Both the position numbers and the translations under genes were made by a program. From JAMXLJ01 sp036558745 (GTDB lineage Bacteria > Actinomycetota > Acidimicrobiia > IMCC26256 > JAMXLJ01), in assembly GCA_036558745.1 (NCBI GenBank), contig DATBEZ010000093.1:9840-73839 (forward strand): a stretch of 64,000 bases of DNA. Direction: 5' to 3'. Below the pieces are notes generated by a model. That model did no database searches. It was not told the DNA's origin and worked only from the letters and a program-made list of their open reading frames with translations. Shown here one piece after another: positions 41,931 through 50,546 of the stretch. Each line of letters begins with the position of its first letter. Positions within the stretch are counted from its first letter, which is position 1.

Positions 41931-43298
41931 ATGGCCCGAACCTGTGCACGGCGGCGGATCCTGCGCTCGGTGGGCGCGGCCGCGGCGACCGTGCTCGCGT
42001 CGGTCCTGCTCCCGGCCACTGGGGCGCTCGCCTCCACCCGGCCGGCCGCGTCGCCATCCCAGGCGCCTGCCGCGTCGCCCGTCTCCGGTATCGCCGGCCT
42101 GCGGGTCGACCCCTCGGGTGCGCCCACGCGCCAGGCCGCGTCGGTCACCGGCTGGACGCCCGAGATCCCCGGCGCCCAGCTCGACGGCCCGTACCGCGTG
42201 CTGCTCGCCGGCCCGGTCTCGCCGGTCATGGCCACCGCGTTGAACGACGCGCTCGGTCAGGCCTCCGCGGCCACGCGCGTCTCGCTCGTCCTCGACGGCA
42301 TCGTCCGTCCGGGCACCGTCGCCTACACCCGCGAGATGGTCATCACCGCGTCGGGCCCGGGGACGCCCACGCCGTGCGGAACGCTCGGCAACGGCCTCAT
42401 CGGGTGCGCGTCGTGGCAGGCGCAGTCGGCGCTCCGGCAGGGGCGTGCGATCACCGTCTTCACGGGTGGCACCGCGTGGGTCGACGTCACCCAGCCGTGG
42501 ACGTTCGTGCGCAACGCGACGTTCCACGAGCTCGGTCATCTCCTCGGGCTCGGTCACTTCGACGGGACGTACCTGGGTCAGACCCAGGTGATGGCGGCCG
42601 TCGCGCACGACAACCCGCCGCTCTGGTACCAGGCCGGCGACCTCGCGGGTCTGCGGGCGAGCGCGCCGCCGGGCATCCCGACCGGCTACTGGATCAACTG
42701 GCCCATCGCGGCAGGGATCGCATCGAAGTCGACGGCCGCGCGCGCGGTGCTCGACGCGTGGGGTGGCCTGCACCTGAGCGCGCTCACGCTGAACCGCGCC
42801 GGGGCGCCGTACTGGCGGAACTGGGGGATCGCGCGTGACGTCGCGCTCGACGGGAACGTCGGCGGCGTCGTGCTCGACGGCTGGGGCGGACTGCATCCGT
42901 TCGGCGGTACGTCACTCAACCGCGCCGGCGCGCCGTACTGGAAGGGCTGGGACATCGCCCGCGGCGTCGCGGCCGACCCGGTGCACAACGGTCTCGTCGT
43001 CGTCGACGCGTGGGGCGGCCTGCACGCCTCGGGTGGCGCGCGGCTGCCGGCGGGAGTCCGCACGCTGTGGAAGGGTCACGACGTCGCCCGCGGCGTCGCC
43101 TACACACCCGACGGCCGCGGCATCTACATCCTCGACGCGTCCGGCGGTCTGCACGCGTTCGGTGTCACCAAGCACGCGACGCAGGGTCCGCTGTGGCCCG
43201 GTTGGGACGTCGCGAAGTCGCTGACGATCTGGCCCGACGGCAGCGGCGGCGCCATCCTGGACGTGTTCGGCGGCGTGCACGAGTTCGCGCTTCGCTGA
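41931..43298 (+). CDS. Secreted metzincin-like zinc protease with five WGGLH repeats
   Basis: 455 residues. A Sec/Tat-like signal peptide (RRRILRSVGAAAATVLASVLLPATGALA) ends near residue 35. The zinc motif HELGHLLGLGH (H199, E200, H203, H209) is the full metzincin consensus HExxHxxGxxH. From about residue 270 there are five repeats of about 42 residues, each with a core like VLDAWGGLH followed by N-R-A-G-A-P-Y-W-x-x-W-D-I-A, suggesting a small beta-propeller or a chain of binding modules. Function is probably extracellular proteolysis with a targeting domain. AGGGGA lies before the ATG at 41931. Confidence 0.75.
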   Translation: MARTCARRRILRSVGAAAATVLASVLLPATGALASTRPAASPSQAPAASPVSGIAGLRVDPSGAPTRQAASVTGWTPEIPGAQLDGPYRVLLAGPVSPVMATALNDALGQASAATRVSLVLDGIVRPGTVAYTREMVITASGPGTPTPCGTLGNGLIGCASWQAQSALRQGRAITVFTGGTAWVDVTQPWTFVRNATFHELGHLLGLGHFDGTYLGQTQVMAAVAHDNPPLWYQAGDLAGLRASAPPGIPTGYWINWPIAAGIASKSTAARAVLDAWGGLHLSALTLNRAGAPYWRNWGIARDVALDGNVGGVVLDGWGGLHPFGGTSLNRAGAPYWKGWDIARGVAADPVHNGLVVVDAWGGLHASGGARLPAGVRTLWKGHDVARGVAYTPDGRGIYILDASGGLHAFGVTKHATQGPLWPGWDVAKSLTIWPDGSGGAILDVFGGVHEFALR

Positions 43299-43318
43299 GC
43301 TGAGCCCGCGGGGAAGGG

Positions 43319-44053
43319 TCAGGCGCCGCGCGCGTCCTTCGCCGCGACGACGCCCTCGAGGAACTGCTCCGGATGCCACGCGACGGGCGCACCCGTGACC
43401 CGAGGACGCAGACGCGCGGCGAGCTCGTAGGCGAGCTGGCCACGGGCCTGTGGCATCAACGTGGAACGACGGTCGAGGAAACGGCGGACGGTCCCGACCT
43501 CGTCGGCCGACACCGTGCTCACGTCCCACGAGAGGTACGACTGGTCGGGAAGGGTCGAGTACGTCGGCCAACGGGTGATCGTGGGCGCGTTGCGCCGCTC
43601 GCGCACGACGAGGGTGCCCGCCGCGATGTCGCCCACGCGTTGGTGGTCGCGCGTCGCGACGATGGACACCACACCGACGGCGTAGAAGACGGGGAGGAAG
43701 TCGACGAGGCGCAGGATGTTGCGGACCGCGCTCGTCACGAAGTCCTCGGGCCGACCGTCGTGCTTGAGCACGCGCAGGCCCGCGACCATCTTGCCGGGAG
43801 TGCGCCCGGAGTTGGCGACCTCGAAGCACACGTCGTACCCGAAGATCACGAGGAAGACCAGGATCGAGAACGCGGCGTCGGCGAAGCCGCTGTGCGTCGT
43901 GTTGTCGAACACGATGTAGATCGCGACGATCGCTGCGAGCTCGATGGCGAGGTCGAGCATGTAAGCGATGAAGCGCGAACCCAGCCCCGCCACGACCAGG
44001 TCGAGGGGGACGCCCTCGGGCGTCGCGATCGTGACCTTGTCGTCGAACGTCAT
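43319..44053 (-). CDS. RDD family membrane protein
   Basis: 244 residues. The RDD core is visible as GLGSRFIAYMLDLAIELAAIVAIYIV, then GRTPGKMVAGLRVLKHDGRP, and NILRLVDFLPVFYAVGVVSIVATRDHQRVGDIAAGTLVVRERR. It has three membrane helices and a soluble C-terminal tail of about 90 residues. RDD proteins are uncharacterised, with some acting in ion transport. It is divergent from the SpoIIM-like gene, an arrangement often seen beside MoxR/DUF58 operons as here. Confidence 0.85.
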   Translation of the reverse strand: MTFDDKVTIATPEGVPLDLVVAGLGSRFIAYMLDLAIELAAIVAIYIVFDNTTHSGFADAAFSILVFLVIFGYDVCFEVANSGRTPGKMVAGLRVLKHDGRPEDFVTSAVRNILRLVDFLPVFYAVGVVSIVATRDHQRVGDIAAGTLVVRERRNAPTITRWPTYSTLPDQSYLSWDVSTVSADEVGTVRRFLDRRSTLMPQARGQLAYELAARLRPRVTGAPVAWHPEQFLEGVVAAKDARGA

Positions 44054-44109
44054 CGGCCGGCTCCGGGTCCCGCACGCGTCCCGCGCGTCGGTTGCCTCCC
44101 CGCACGCTA

Positions 44110-44115
44110 GACAAT
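44110..44115 (+). promoter_or_regulatory. -10-like box (GACAAT) of the SpoIIM-like gene
   Basis: GACAAT ends 6 nt before GTG 44122. It departs from the TANNNT form at the first base, so confidence is lower than for the other sites. Confidence 0.35.
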
Positions 44116-44121
44116 GTCACG

Positions 44122-45114
44122 GTGAACCTGGAGCGATTCGTCGCGGAGCGCCAGCCGCGCTGGGCGGAGCTGGACGGGCTGGTCCGGCGGGCCGGACGGC
44201 GCGTCTCGAACCTCGCGCCCGGCGACGTGCGCCGGCTCGGCGCGCTGTACCGGGCGACCACCGCCGATCTCGCCCTCGCCCGTCGACGCTTCGCCGGCGA
44301 AGCCGTCGTCGGGCGTCTGGAGGATCTGGTCGGTCGGTCGCGCGCGCTCGTCTACGAGGGATCGCCGCGACAGAACTCGTTCGTGCACTTCGTGACGACC
44401 GGCTACTGGCGCCGCGTGCGCGAACGACCGTGGATGCTCCTCGCCGCGGTGGTGCTCATGATGGGCCCGTGGTTGCTCGCGAGCGTGTGGGCGGTGCGTG
44501 ACCCGGGCGCCGCGCAGGGATTGGTGCCGTCGCAGTTCCAGAACGTCGTGAACCGCGACAAGGCGAACTTCGGGCTGACGGCCGACGAGAAGGCGTCCGC
44601 CTCCAGCGCGATCTTCACCAACAACATCCGGGTCGCGTTCCTCGCGTTCGCGACCGGCATCGCGGCCGCGATCGGTGCCGCCGTCGTCCTCGTGTACCAG
44701 GGGGTGACGCTCGGCACCGTGTTCGGCTTGACGATCCAGGCCGGCAACGGACGGCCCCTGTTCGAGTTCACGTTCCCGCACGGCGTGCTCGAGCTCTCGT
44801 GCATCGTCGTCGCGGGCGCGGCGGGGATGCGCATGGGGTGGGCGCTCGTCGCGCCGGGCCGGCGGCGACGTCGCGACGCGCTGATCACCGAGGCGCGCGC
44901 GGCCGCGGAGATGGCGCTCGGCACCGCGATGTGTCTGGTCGTCGCCGGCATCGTGGAGGGCAGCCTGAGCACGTCGGGCATCGGGCTCGGGCCCGCGATC
45001 GTGTTCGGCATCCTGCTCGGCGGGACGTTCTGGACGCTCGTGTTCTGGCGGGGCCGTCCGCCACGCGAGCCGGCGCACGACGAGCTCAGAGCCGAGCCCG
45101 TGCCTTCGCTCTGA
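44122..45114 (+). CDS. Stage II sporulation protein M (SpoIIM/DUF95) family membrane protein
   Basis: 330 residues. After a helical cytoplasmic head (ERFVAERQPRWAELDGLVRRAG, ALYRATTADLALARRRF) come five or six membrane helices, with FTNNIRVAFLAFATGIAAAIGAAVVLVYQGVTLG and FTFPHGVLELSCIVVAGAAGMRMGWALV as the signature. No sporulation role is implied; the family is widespread in actinobacteria next to RDD, MoxR and DUF58 genes. GTG 44122 is preferred over the ATG at 44092. Its end overlaps the convergent DUF58 gene by 29 nt. Confidence 0.88.
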   Translation: MNLERFVAERQPRWAELDGLVRRAGRRVSNLAPGDVRRLGALYRATTADLALARRRFAGEAVVGRLEDLVGRSRALVYEGSPRQNSFVHFVTTGYWRRVRERPWMLLAAVVLMMGPWLLASVWAVRDPGAAQGLVPSQFQNVVNRDKANFGLTADEKASASSAIFTNNIRVAFLAFATGIAAAIGAAVVLVYQGVTLGTVFGLTIQAGNGRPLFEFTFPHGVLELSCIVVAGAAGMRMGWALVAPGRRRRRDALITEARAAAEMALGTAMCLVVAGIVEGSLSTSGIGLGPAIVFGILLGGTFWTLVFWRGRPPREPAHDELRAEPVPSL

Positions 45115-46399
45115 GGTACGCGCGCACGCATGCGGCCGACAACGCGTCGGGACGCGCCTCGACGACGTCGGCGCCGGCGCGCCGCAGGAGCGCCGCGACC
45201 CGACGACGCGCGTCGAGCACGTCGAGCGCGACGGCGGCCGCGTACACGTCCGCCGGTGACGACGGAGCGTCCTCGACGAGGCGGTCCAGGTCCGGATCGG
45301 TCGCACCGGCGACGACCACCGCATGGCGGCGCGCCAGGACGGGCACCGCGTCGACCAACGGCTGAGCGGCCGCTTCCTCGAGCAGGTCGCTGACGACGAG
45401 CACGAACGCGCGCTTCGATCCGACGAGTCGGAACGCACGCTCGTAGTCGCTGTCGGCGGTGCTCGGCTCGAGATCGAACACCGCGCGCACGACGCCGTCG
45501 CCCCCGCCGCGGCGCGGGGCCAGCCGGCGGCGCACCTCCGTGTCGAACGCGATCACGCCCACCCGGTCGCCGATCTCGTCCGCGACCAGCGCGACCGCGG
45601 TCACCGCGTCGAGCGCGGCGTCGAGCCTGGTGCGGTCACCGAGCGGCGCGGCCATGAGCCGGCCGCAGTCGGCCACGCAGACCACGTCCCGGTCCTGCTC
45701 GACGCGGAACTGGTTCGTCATCGGGCGTCCCGAGCGCTGCGTCGCAGGCCAGTTCACGCGGCGCACGTCGTCGTCGGGCAGGTAGTCACGGATCGACTCG
45801 AAGTCGGTGCCGAGGCCGAGTGGACCGCGCGTGCGCCGGCCTTCGTCGCCGAAGCGACCGCGGCGCACCGCCAGCGCGAGACGACGGGCGGCGGGGACAT
45901 CGGGATACACGAGCAGCTCGGCCGGCGCGCGACCTTCGCGATACCAGGATGCGAGGCCGAGGGGGCCGTCGACGCGGGCCGCAACCGCCGGCAGCTCGTG
46001 ACGGCCGCGGCGGCGCGCGACGACGCGTGCGTGGAGGCCGTCGTCGGCTTCGGGCGGGTCGACGACGATGTCGGCCACCTGCGGCTGGCGGACGCGCAGC
46101 CGTCCCGCGCCGCGCGCGCTCGCCTCGACCTGCAGTGGCGCGGGAACCCCGCGCGCGACGACGCCCGGCAGCGTGCGCCGGACGACCGGCGTGCGGCGTG
46201 CGAGCACCGCGTCGACCACGAACGCGGCCACGATGGCTGCGGCCGCGAGCAGCGCGACGGCGCCGCCGGCAGGCAGCGCGAGCAAGCCCGCGACCACGAG
46301 GAGCAGGCCGGTGCGTCGGGTGACCGTGAGTGGCGCGGCACCGAGCGCGAGCACGAGCACCGCGCCGAGCGCCAGCGCAGCCACGAACGCGGCGTTCAC
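45086..46399 (-). CDS. DUF58 domain protein
   Basis: 437 residues. Two N-terminal membrane helices (residues about 3-50) are followed by a beta-rich region and the DUF58 core: GLGTDFESIRDYLPDDDVRRVNWPATQRSGRPMTNQFRVEQDRDVVCVADCGRLM, a von Willebrand-A-like fold with a degraded metal site. It partners with MoxR ATPases in complexes thought to insert metals or remodel proteins at the membrane. GTG 46399 is the best start; the frame is open further upstream but without membrane logic. It is the last gene of the operon starting at 50415. Confidence 0.9.
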   Translation of the reverse strand: MNAAFVAALALGAVLVLALGAAPLTVTRRTGLLLVVAGLLALPAGGAVALLAAAAIVAAFVVDAVLARRTPVVRRTLPGVVARGVPAPLQVEASARGAGRLRVRQPQVADIVVDPPEADDGLHARVVARRRGRHELPAVAARVDGPLGLASWYREGRAPAELLVYPDVPAARRLALAVRRGRFGDEGRRTRGPLGLGTDFESIRDYLPDDDVRRVNWPATQRSGRPMTNQFRVEQDRDVVCVADCGRLMAAPLGDRTRLDAALDAVTAVALVADEIGDRVGVIAFDTEVRRRLAPRRGGGDGVVRAVFDLEPSTADSDYERAFRLVGSKRAFVLVVSDLLEEAAAQPLVDAVPVLARRHAVVVAGATDPDLDRLVEDAPSSPADVYAAAVALDVLDARRRVAALLRRAGADVVEARPDALSAACVRAYLRAKARARL

Positions 46400-46470
46400 C
46401 GTGCGGACGGAGCCTGGCCCGGGGCGGAGCCCGGGAGGGCCCGGTGGAGGGAGCCAGCCAACATGGGCAT

Positions 46471-47418
46471 CTAGCGCGGGACGGGCACCGACGAGAGTGC
46501 GGCCTGGATCGCCTCGTCGGGCTGATAGCGCTCGAGCTCCGCCTCCGGCCGCAGAAGCAGCCGGTGACGAAGGACCGGCCGCGCCATCCACGCGACGTCG
46601 TCGGGCGTGACGAAGTCGCGACCACTGAGGCGCGCCGACGCCTTCGACGCGGCGAGGAGGTGCACCGCGGCGCGTGGGCTCGCTCCCAACGCGACGCTCG
46701 GCAGGTCACGCGTGCGGCGCACGAGCGCGGCGATGTACGCGATCACTTCGTCGGTGACCGTCGTCGCGTCGACCGTGCGCCGCAGCTCGCGCAGCTCGTC
46801 GACGTCGGTCACCGTGGCCACGTCGTCGAGCGTCGCCGGCGCGACGCCGCGGTGCTCGAGGCGCAGCAGCGCGAGCTCCGCGGACTCGTCCGGGTAGCCG
46901 ACGTCGACCTTCACGAGGAACCGGTCGAGCTGCGCCTCGGGCAACGGGTACGTGCCCTCGTACTCGATCGGGTTCTGCGTCGCGATGACGACGAAGGGAT
47001 CCGGCAGCGGGTGCGCCTCACCCTCGACCGACACCTGCGTCTCCTGCATCGCCTCGAGCAGCGCGGCCTGCGTCTTGGGTGGTGTGCGGTTGATCTCGTC
47101 GGCGAGGAGGACGTTCGTGAACACCGGCCCGGGCCGGAACACCAGCTCCTGCACACGCGAGTCGGGCGACCAGCGCAGAGTCATCGTGCCGGTGAGGTCG
47201 GAGGGGAGCATGTCGGGTGTGAACTGCACGCGCCGGAACGAGATCCCGAGGGCACGCGCGAGGGCGTTCGCGAGCAGCGTCTTCGCGACGCCGGGGACGC
47301 CTTCGAGCAGCGCGTGACCGTTGACCGAGACGGCCGCGAGCAGGAGGTCGACGACCTCGTCCTGGCCCACGACGACCTTGCGAACCTCCGCGCTGACGCG
47401 CGAGCGCAGCTCCCTCAC
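46471..47418 (-). CDS. MoxR family AAA+ ATPase
   Basis: 315 residues. KVVVGQDEVVDLLLAAVSVNGHALLEGVPGVAKT contains Walker A; VLLADEINRTPPKTQAALLEAMQE is Walker B; VIATQNPIEYEGTYPLPEAQLDRF the sensor; PSPRA-like AVALGASPRAAVHLL the C-terminal helix. A chaperone-like ATPase acting with the DUF58 protein. Its GTG at 47418 overlaps the DUF4350 stop (GTGA), with GGAAGG upstream, so it is translationally coupled. Confidence 0.93.
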   Translation of the reverse strand: MRELRSRVSAEVRKVVVGQDEVVDLLLAAVSVNGHALLEGVPGVAKTLLANALARALGISFRRVQFTPDMLPSDLTGTMTLRWSPDSRVQELVFRPGPVFTNVLLADEINRTPPKTQAALLEAMQETQVSVEGEAHPLPDPFVVIATQNPIEYEGTYPLPEAQLDRFLVKVDVGYPDESAELALLRLEHRGVAPATLDDVATVTDVDELRELRRTVDATTVTDEVIAYIAALVRRTRDLPSVALGASPRAAVHLLAASKASARLSGRDFVTPDDVAWMARPVLRHRLLLRPEAELERYQPDEAIQAALSSVPVPR

Positions 47419-48659
47419 CCTTCCACCGTCCCCATGGCTCCCTCCGTTCCGCTCGGGCGGCTGCGCCCGGCGGAGCTCCACTCCGTCCGCACGGTCCCCA
47501 TGACTCCTTCCGTTCCTCGGCGTGCACCATGGTGCACTCGCGCGAGCGCGCGACCGGCGGCAACCATGCGCTCGCTGTCGTCGAGCGGCGCGAACAGGGC
47601 GTCGATCTCGTCGGGCGGCCATCCGGCGTCGGCCGCGGCGCGACGCAGACGGGCCGGGTCGTGCGCCGCCTCGGGATCGTCGGCGAAGCCCGCCCGGCGT
47701 GCGAGCGCGTCGCGTGCCGACCGTTGCAACGGCGCGAGCGCGTCGGCGGGACGGTGCGTCCGCGCGAGCGCCGCCGCCATCGAGTCGACGTAGACGCGAC
47801 GAGGCGGGGGCAGCCGGCGTTGCTCGTCCTCGGGCGGTCCGAGTCGACGCCCCGCGGCGACCATCGCGAGCAGCGCTGCCAGCGCGACGCCCACGAGCGC
47901 GATCTTCCACCGGAACGGGATCGCCGCGAGGCCTGTCGCGCTGCCGTAGCCGTGCACACCTTCGGCGAACACGACCGGCCGACGATCATTGCCCGCGAGC
48001 GAGAGGCCGAACGCCGCGTTGTCCGCGGTGTCGAGGAGCCGGTCCTGCAGTGGCGACGCATCCGCGAGCAGCTTCACGGGGCTCTCGGCACCGGGCCGGA
48101 ACACGAGTGAGCGCACACCGCCCGGCTCGACCCAGCTCCCGACGCCCGAGGTGACGACGTGCAGAGGAGTCCCGCTCGCCGGATCGACGACCGTCACGCG
48201 CTTGCTCCCGTTCGGTGTCCAGCCCGGCAGCACCGCCGGCGCGAGCTCGAGCATCCACTCCGGTCGGGTGCCCCCCGCGATGAGATGCCCGCCGGCGATG
48301 AGGAACCGTCGGACGTTCTCGAGGTCTCCGCGATCGATCTGGTCGGGGTCGAGCAGCACGAGCGTCGTCGACGGATCGAGGTGCGCGCTGGCCAGCGAGC
48401 CGCGTTGGTGCGTGACCGGATGCCCGTAGCGTGCGAGCAGCTCCGCGTACGCGGCGAGGCCGGTGTGGGCCGTCGACAGCGACGACGAGGTGGGACCGCT
48501 CGGTTGCGAGCCGCGGGTCGCCGCGTCCAGCGCGGCGAGCGCGAGCTCGAGCGCGACGATCAGCACGATGGCCACGACGACGAGACGGGTCGCCGGGTGG
48601 AGGCCCCGCCACCGCTCGCGAGCACTCGAGGCGCCCATGCTGGCCGTCTGCGCGCTCAT
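47415..48659 (-). CDS. DUF4350 membrane-associated protein
   Basis: 414 residues. One membrane helix near residues 25-45, a large extracytoplasmic region with SSLSTAHTGLAAYAELLARYGHPVTHQRG and LVLLDPDQIDRGDLENVRRFLIAGGHLIAGG (DUF4350, GATase-like fold), a second helix (IALVGVALAALLAMVAAG) and a cytoplasmic tail. The tail ends with two copies of GTEG-x-MGTV, encoded by a 27-bp direct repeat. ATG 48659 overlaps the DUF4129 stop (ATGA). A typical component of MoxR/DUF58 operons; function unknown. Confidence 0.85.
   Translation of the reverse strand: MSAQTASMGASSARERWRGLHPATRLVVVAIVLIVALELALAALDAATRGSQPSGPTSSSLSTAHTGLAAYAELLARYGHPVTHQRGSLASAHLDPSTTLVLLDPDQIDRGDLENVRRFLIAGGHLIAGGTRPEWMLELAPAVLPGWTPNGSKRVTVVDPASGTPLHVVTSGVGSWVEPGGVRSLVFRPGAESPVKLLADASPLQDRLLDTADNAAFGLSLAGNDRRPVVFAEGVHGYGSATGLAAIPFRWKIALVGVALAALLAMVAAGRRLGPPEDEQRRLPPPRRVYVDSMAAALARTHRPADALAPLQRSARDALARRAGFADDPEAAHDPARLRRAAADAGWPPDEIDALFAPLDDSERMVAAGRALARVHHGARRGTEGVMGTVRTEWSSAGRSRPSGTEGAMGTVEG
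47424..47516. repeat. 27-bp direct repeat at the 3' end of the DUF4350 gene
   Basis: Copies at 47424-47450 and 47490-47516 agree at 24 of 27 positions and are 66 bp apart, i.e. 22 codons in frame. The downstream copy (on the minus strand) overlaps the ribosome-binding region of moxR, so this looks like an in-frame duplication of a translation-initiation region. Confidence 0.65.
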
Positions 48660-49279
48660 CGCGTCGTGACCTCGTCGAGCACGCGTGACCAACCGGTGCG
48701 CGCCGCTCGTGCCGCGTCGACGTCGACGTGACGCGCGCCGTATGCGACCGCGTCGTAGTCACGGGCGAGCACGTCGAAGTCCTCGAGACGCAGCCGGCGC
48801 GCCGCCTGCCCCGCGGTGAGCGACGGCGCGAGCCGGATCGCACCGAGCGCGTCGAGACGCAGCAGTCCGGCGCGGAAGCGCAGGCGGACCGCCGTGTCGA
48901 AGTCGCCGGCCCGCTCCGCGTCGTCGGCGGCGCGGTCGAGCGCGTCGGGATCCTCTGGACGACCACGCGCAGCCCGCCGGCCGGAGACCGACGGCGCGCC
49001 CGCGCCCCGCCGCGACGCGATCAGCAACGCAATGCCGACCGCGGCAGTCACGACGAGCACCGCCAGCACCGCGATGCCGATCGGCGTGTTGAAGAAGTCC
49101 CAGACCGGGTGGAAGAACCGTCCGACCGGCTCGAGCTGCCGGCCGATCCAACGCAGGACACCGGCGAAGGGGCGCGGCACGCGGGTCGGCCGGAACCGCC
49201 GCTGGTCCAGGATCGCCTTCGCGTCCCGACGTGCCGCGTCCGGGTCGACCGCGCCGGCGCGCGCGAGCAGCGCGCTCAC
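48656..49279 (-). CDS. DUF4129 domain protein
   Basis: 207 residues. One membrane helix (GIAVLAVLVVTAAVGIALLIASRR, about residues 67-92) precedes the DUF4129 core, DFDTAVRLRFRAGLLRLDALGAIRLAPSLTAGQAARRL...DFDVLARDYDAVAYG. DUF4129 is often fused to transglutaminases; here it is separate and sits in the MoxR/DUF58/DUF4350 operon. GTG 49279 overlaps the upstream gene stop. Confidence 0.85.
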   Translation of the reverse strand: MSALLARAGAVDPDAARRDAKAILDQRRFRPTRVPRPFAGVLRWIGRQLEPVGRFFHPVWDFFNTPIGIAVLAVLVVTAAVGIALLIASRRGAGAPSVSGRRAARGRPEDPDALDRAADDAERAGDFDTAVRLRFRAGLLRLDALGAIRLAPSLTAGQAARRLRLEDFDVLARDYDAVAYGARHVDVDAARAARTGWSRVLDEVTTR

Positions 49280-50415
49280 TCGTCGTCGGGGCGCGCCGAC
49301 CCCTCGTCACGCTCGGGGCCGACCGGAGGTGAGGCCGGCGGCGGTGGTGCGGGCGGCGGAGCCGGAGGGGTCCAGCCCGGCGGGGGAGGCGGGCTCCACG
49401 GCGGCGGCATCGGTTGCGGTCGGCCCGGCGCCCCGGGCTGCTGTCCCCACTGCTGCTGTCCCCACTGCGGCTGACCGCCCGGCGCGGGCGGCGGGGCCCA
49501 CTGCGGTTGCTGGCCCCACTGCCCGGGCGGCGGCCCCCACTGCCACCCCGACTGCGGGCTCCACGGCATCGGCGTGGGCCGGAACCCGCCTTCGGGGCTC
49601 GGGATCCCCATGCGCCAGGCCATGAGCTGCAGGTCGAAGCCTTCCTTGCGCACGCGCAGGTCGAAGTAGAGGACGGTGACGACCGCGGCGACGAACGGCG
49701 TCGTGATCACCGAGCCGATCGCGCCTGTGATGCCGCTGACGACCGCGATCACGTTCTCGTTGCCACGGTTCAGCGCGAGCGGCACGAGCACCACGCTGAA
49801 CACCCCGGCCACGAACGCCGCGAGCAGGTTCGCGACGAGCAGGGTGCCCGCGACCGGCCACCACCGACCCTTGACCAGGTCCGACGAGCGCGACAGCGCG
49901 CGGAACCCCCCGGTCCCCTCGATGAGCAGCACGGGGATCGCGACCGACCAGGCCGCGTAGAAGTAGACCCCGGGGACGATGCAGAGCGCGAAGCAGAGGA
50001 GCAGCAGCACGCCGTGCAGCAGGATCAGTCCGAGCAGCCGCCAGAAGCGCGAGAACCCGAAGCGCAGCGAGCCCTTCCAGTCGGACGGGGTCCCCAGGTA
50101 GGTGTCACCGACGATCTTGAAGCACGCGGCCTCCGCGAGCGTGCTCGAGACGACACCGACGACGAGCAACAGCAACGTGGCGGCCAGCGTCGTGCTCACG
50201 GCCGCGCCGCTGATGTGGACCGTTCCCGTCGAGTCGGTTGTCGTCGTCGACGAGGACGACGGCAGCGACAGCCGGATCAGCACGTTGAACACCTGCACCG
50301 GCACGACGACGATGGCGACCGCCTTCACCATCGTGGCGAACTTCTGCCGGTATACACGGATCGCCGCGTCGACGATCTCGCCGACACCGAGCGGTCGCAG
50401 CTGGGCCGCGTCCAT
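49276..50415 (-). CDS. Multi-pass membrane protein with Pro/Gln/Trp-rich tail
   Basis: 379 residues. Residues 1-270 contain about six membrane helices, beginning LRPLGVGEIVDAAIRVYRQKFATMVKAVAIVVVPVQV, similar to the glycerophosphodiester-phosphodiesterase membrane-domain family found at the head of such operons. The last 100 residues are low complexity (QWGPPPGQWGQQPQW, PPPWSPPPPPGW), probably a disordered cytoplasmic tail. ATG 50415 lies 6 nt after TAGCGT, so this is the leaderless first gene of the five-gene operon. Confidence 0.75.
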   Translation of the reverse strand: MDAAQLRPLGVGEIVDAAIRVYRQKFATMVKAVAIVVVPVQVFNVLIRLSLPSSSSTTTTDSTGTVHISGAAVSTTLAATLLLLVVGVVSSTLAEAACFKIVGDTYLGTPSDWKGSLRFGFSRFWRLLGLILLHGVLLLLCFALCIVPGVYFYAAWSVAIPVLLIEGTGGFRALSRSSDLVKGRWWPVAGTLLVANLLAAFVAGVFSVVLVPLALNRGNENVIAVVSGITGAIGSVITTPFVAAVVTVLYFDLRVRKEGFDLQLMAWRMGIPSPEGGFRPTPMPWSPQSGWQWGPPPGQWGQQPQWAPPPAPGGQPQWGQQQWGQQPGAPGRPQPMPPPWSPPPPPGWTPPAPPPAPPPPASPPVGPERDEGSARPDDE

Positions 50416-50421
50416 CCGCGC

Positions 50422-50427
50422 ACGCTA
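50422..50427 (-). promoter_or_regulatory. -10 box (TAGCGT) of the MoxR/DUF58 operon
   Basis: TAGCGT on the minus strand ends 6 nt before ATG 50415; no Shine-Dalgarno sequence is visible. It would drive all five genes down to 45086. Confidence 0.5.
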
Positions 50428-50546
50428 ACCCGCCCGGGTGCACCCCCGGGTCACGCGCCGTACTCATGGTCGCGCGCTCTCCGCAGGGCGCCGACGCCCG
50501 GGCGGCGTCGCTGGGTGCTCCGCTCGCCGCTCGCCGAACGCGCGGG

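Noticed and set aside
40490..42838. Plus-strand open frame of 782 codons
   Set aside because: It crosses the DUF4328, DUF2752 and protease genes in other frames and is very rich in Arg; a GC artefact.
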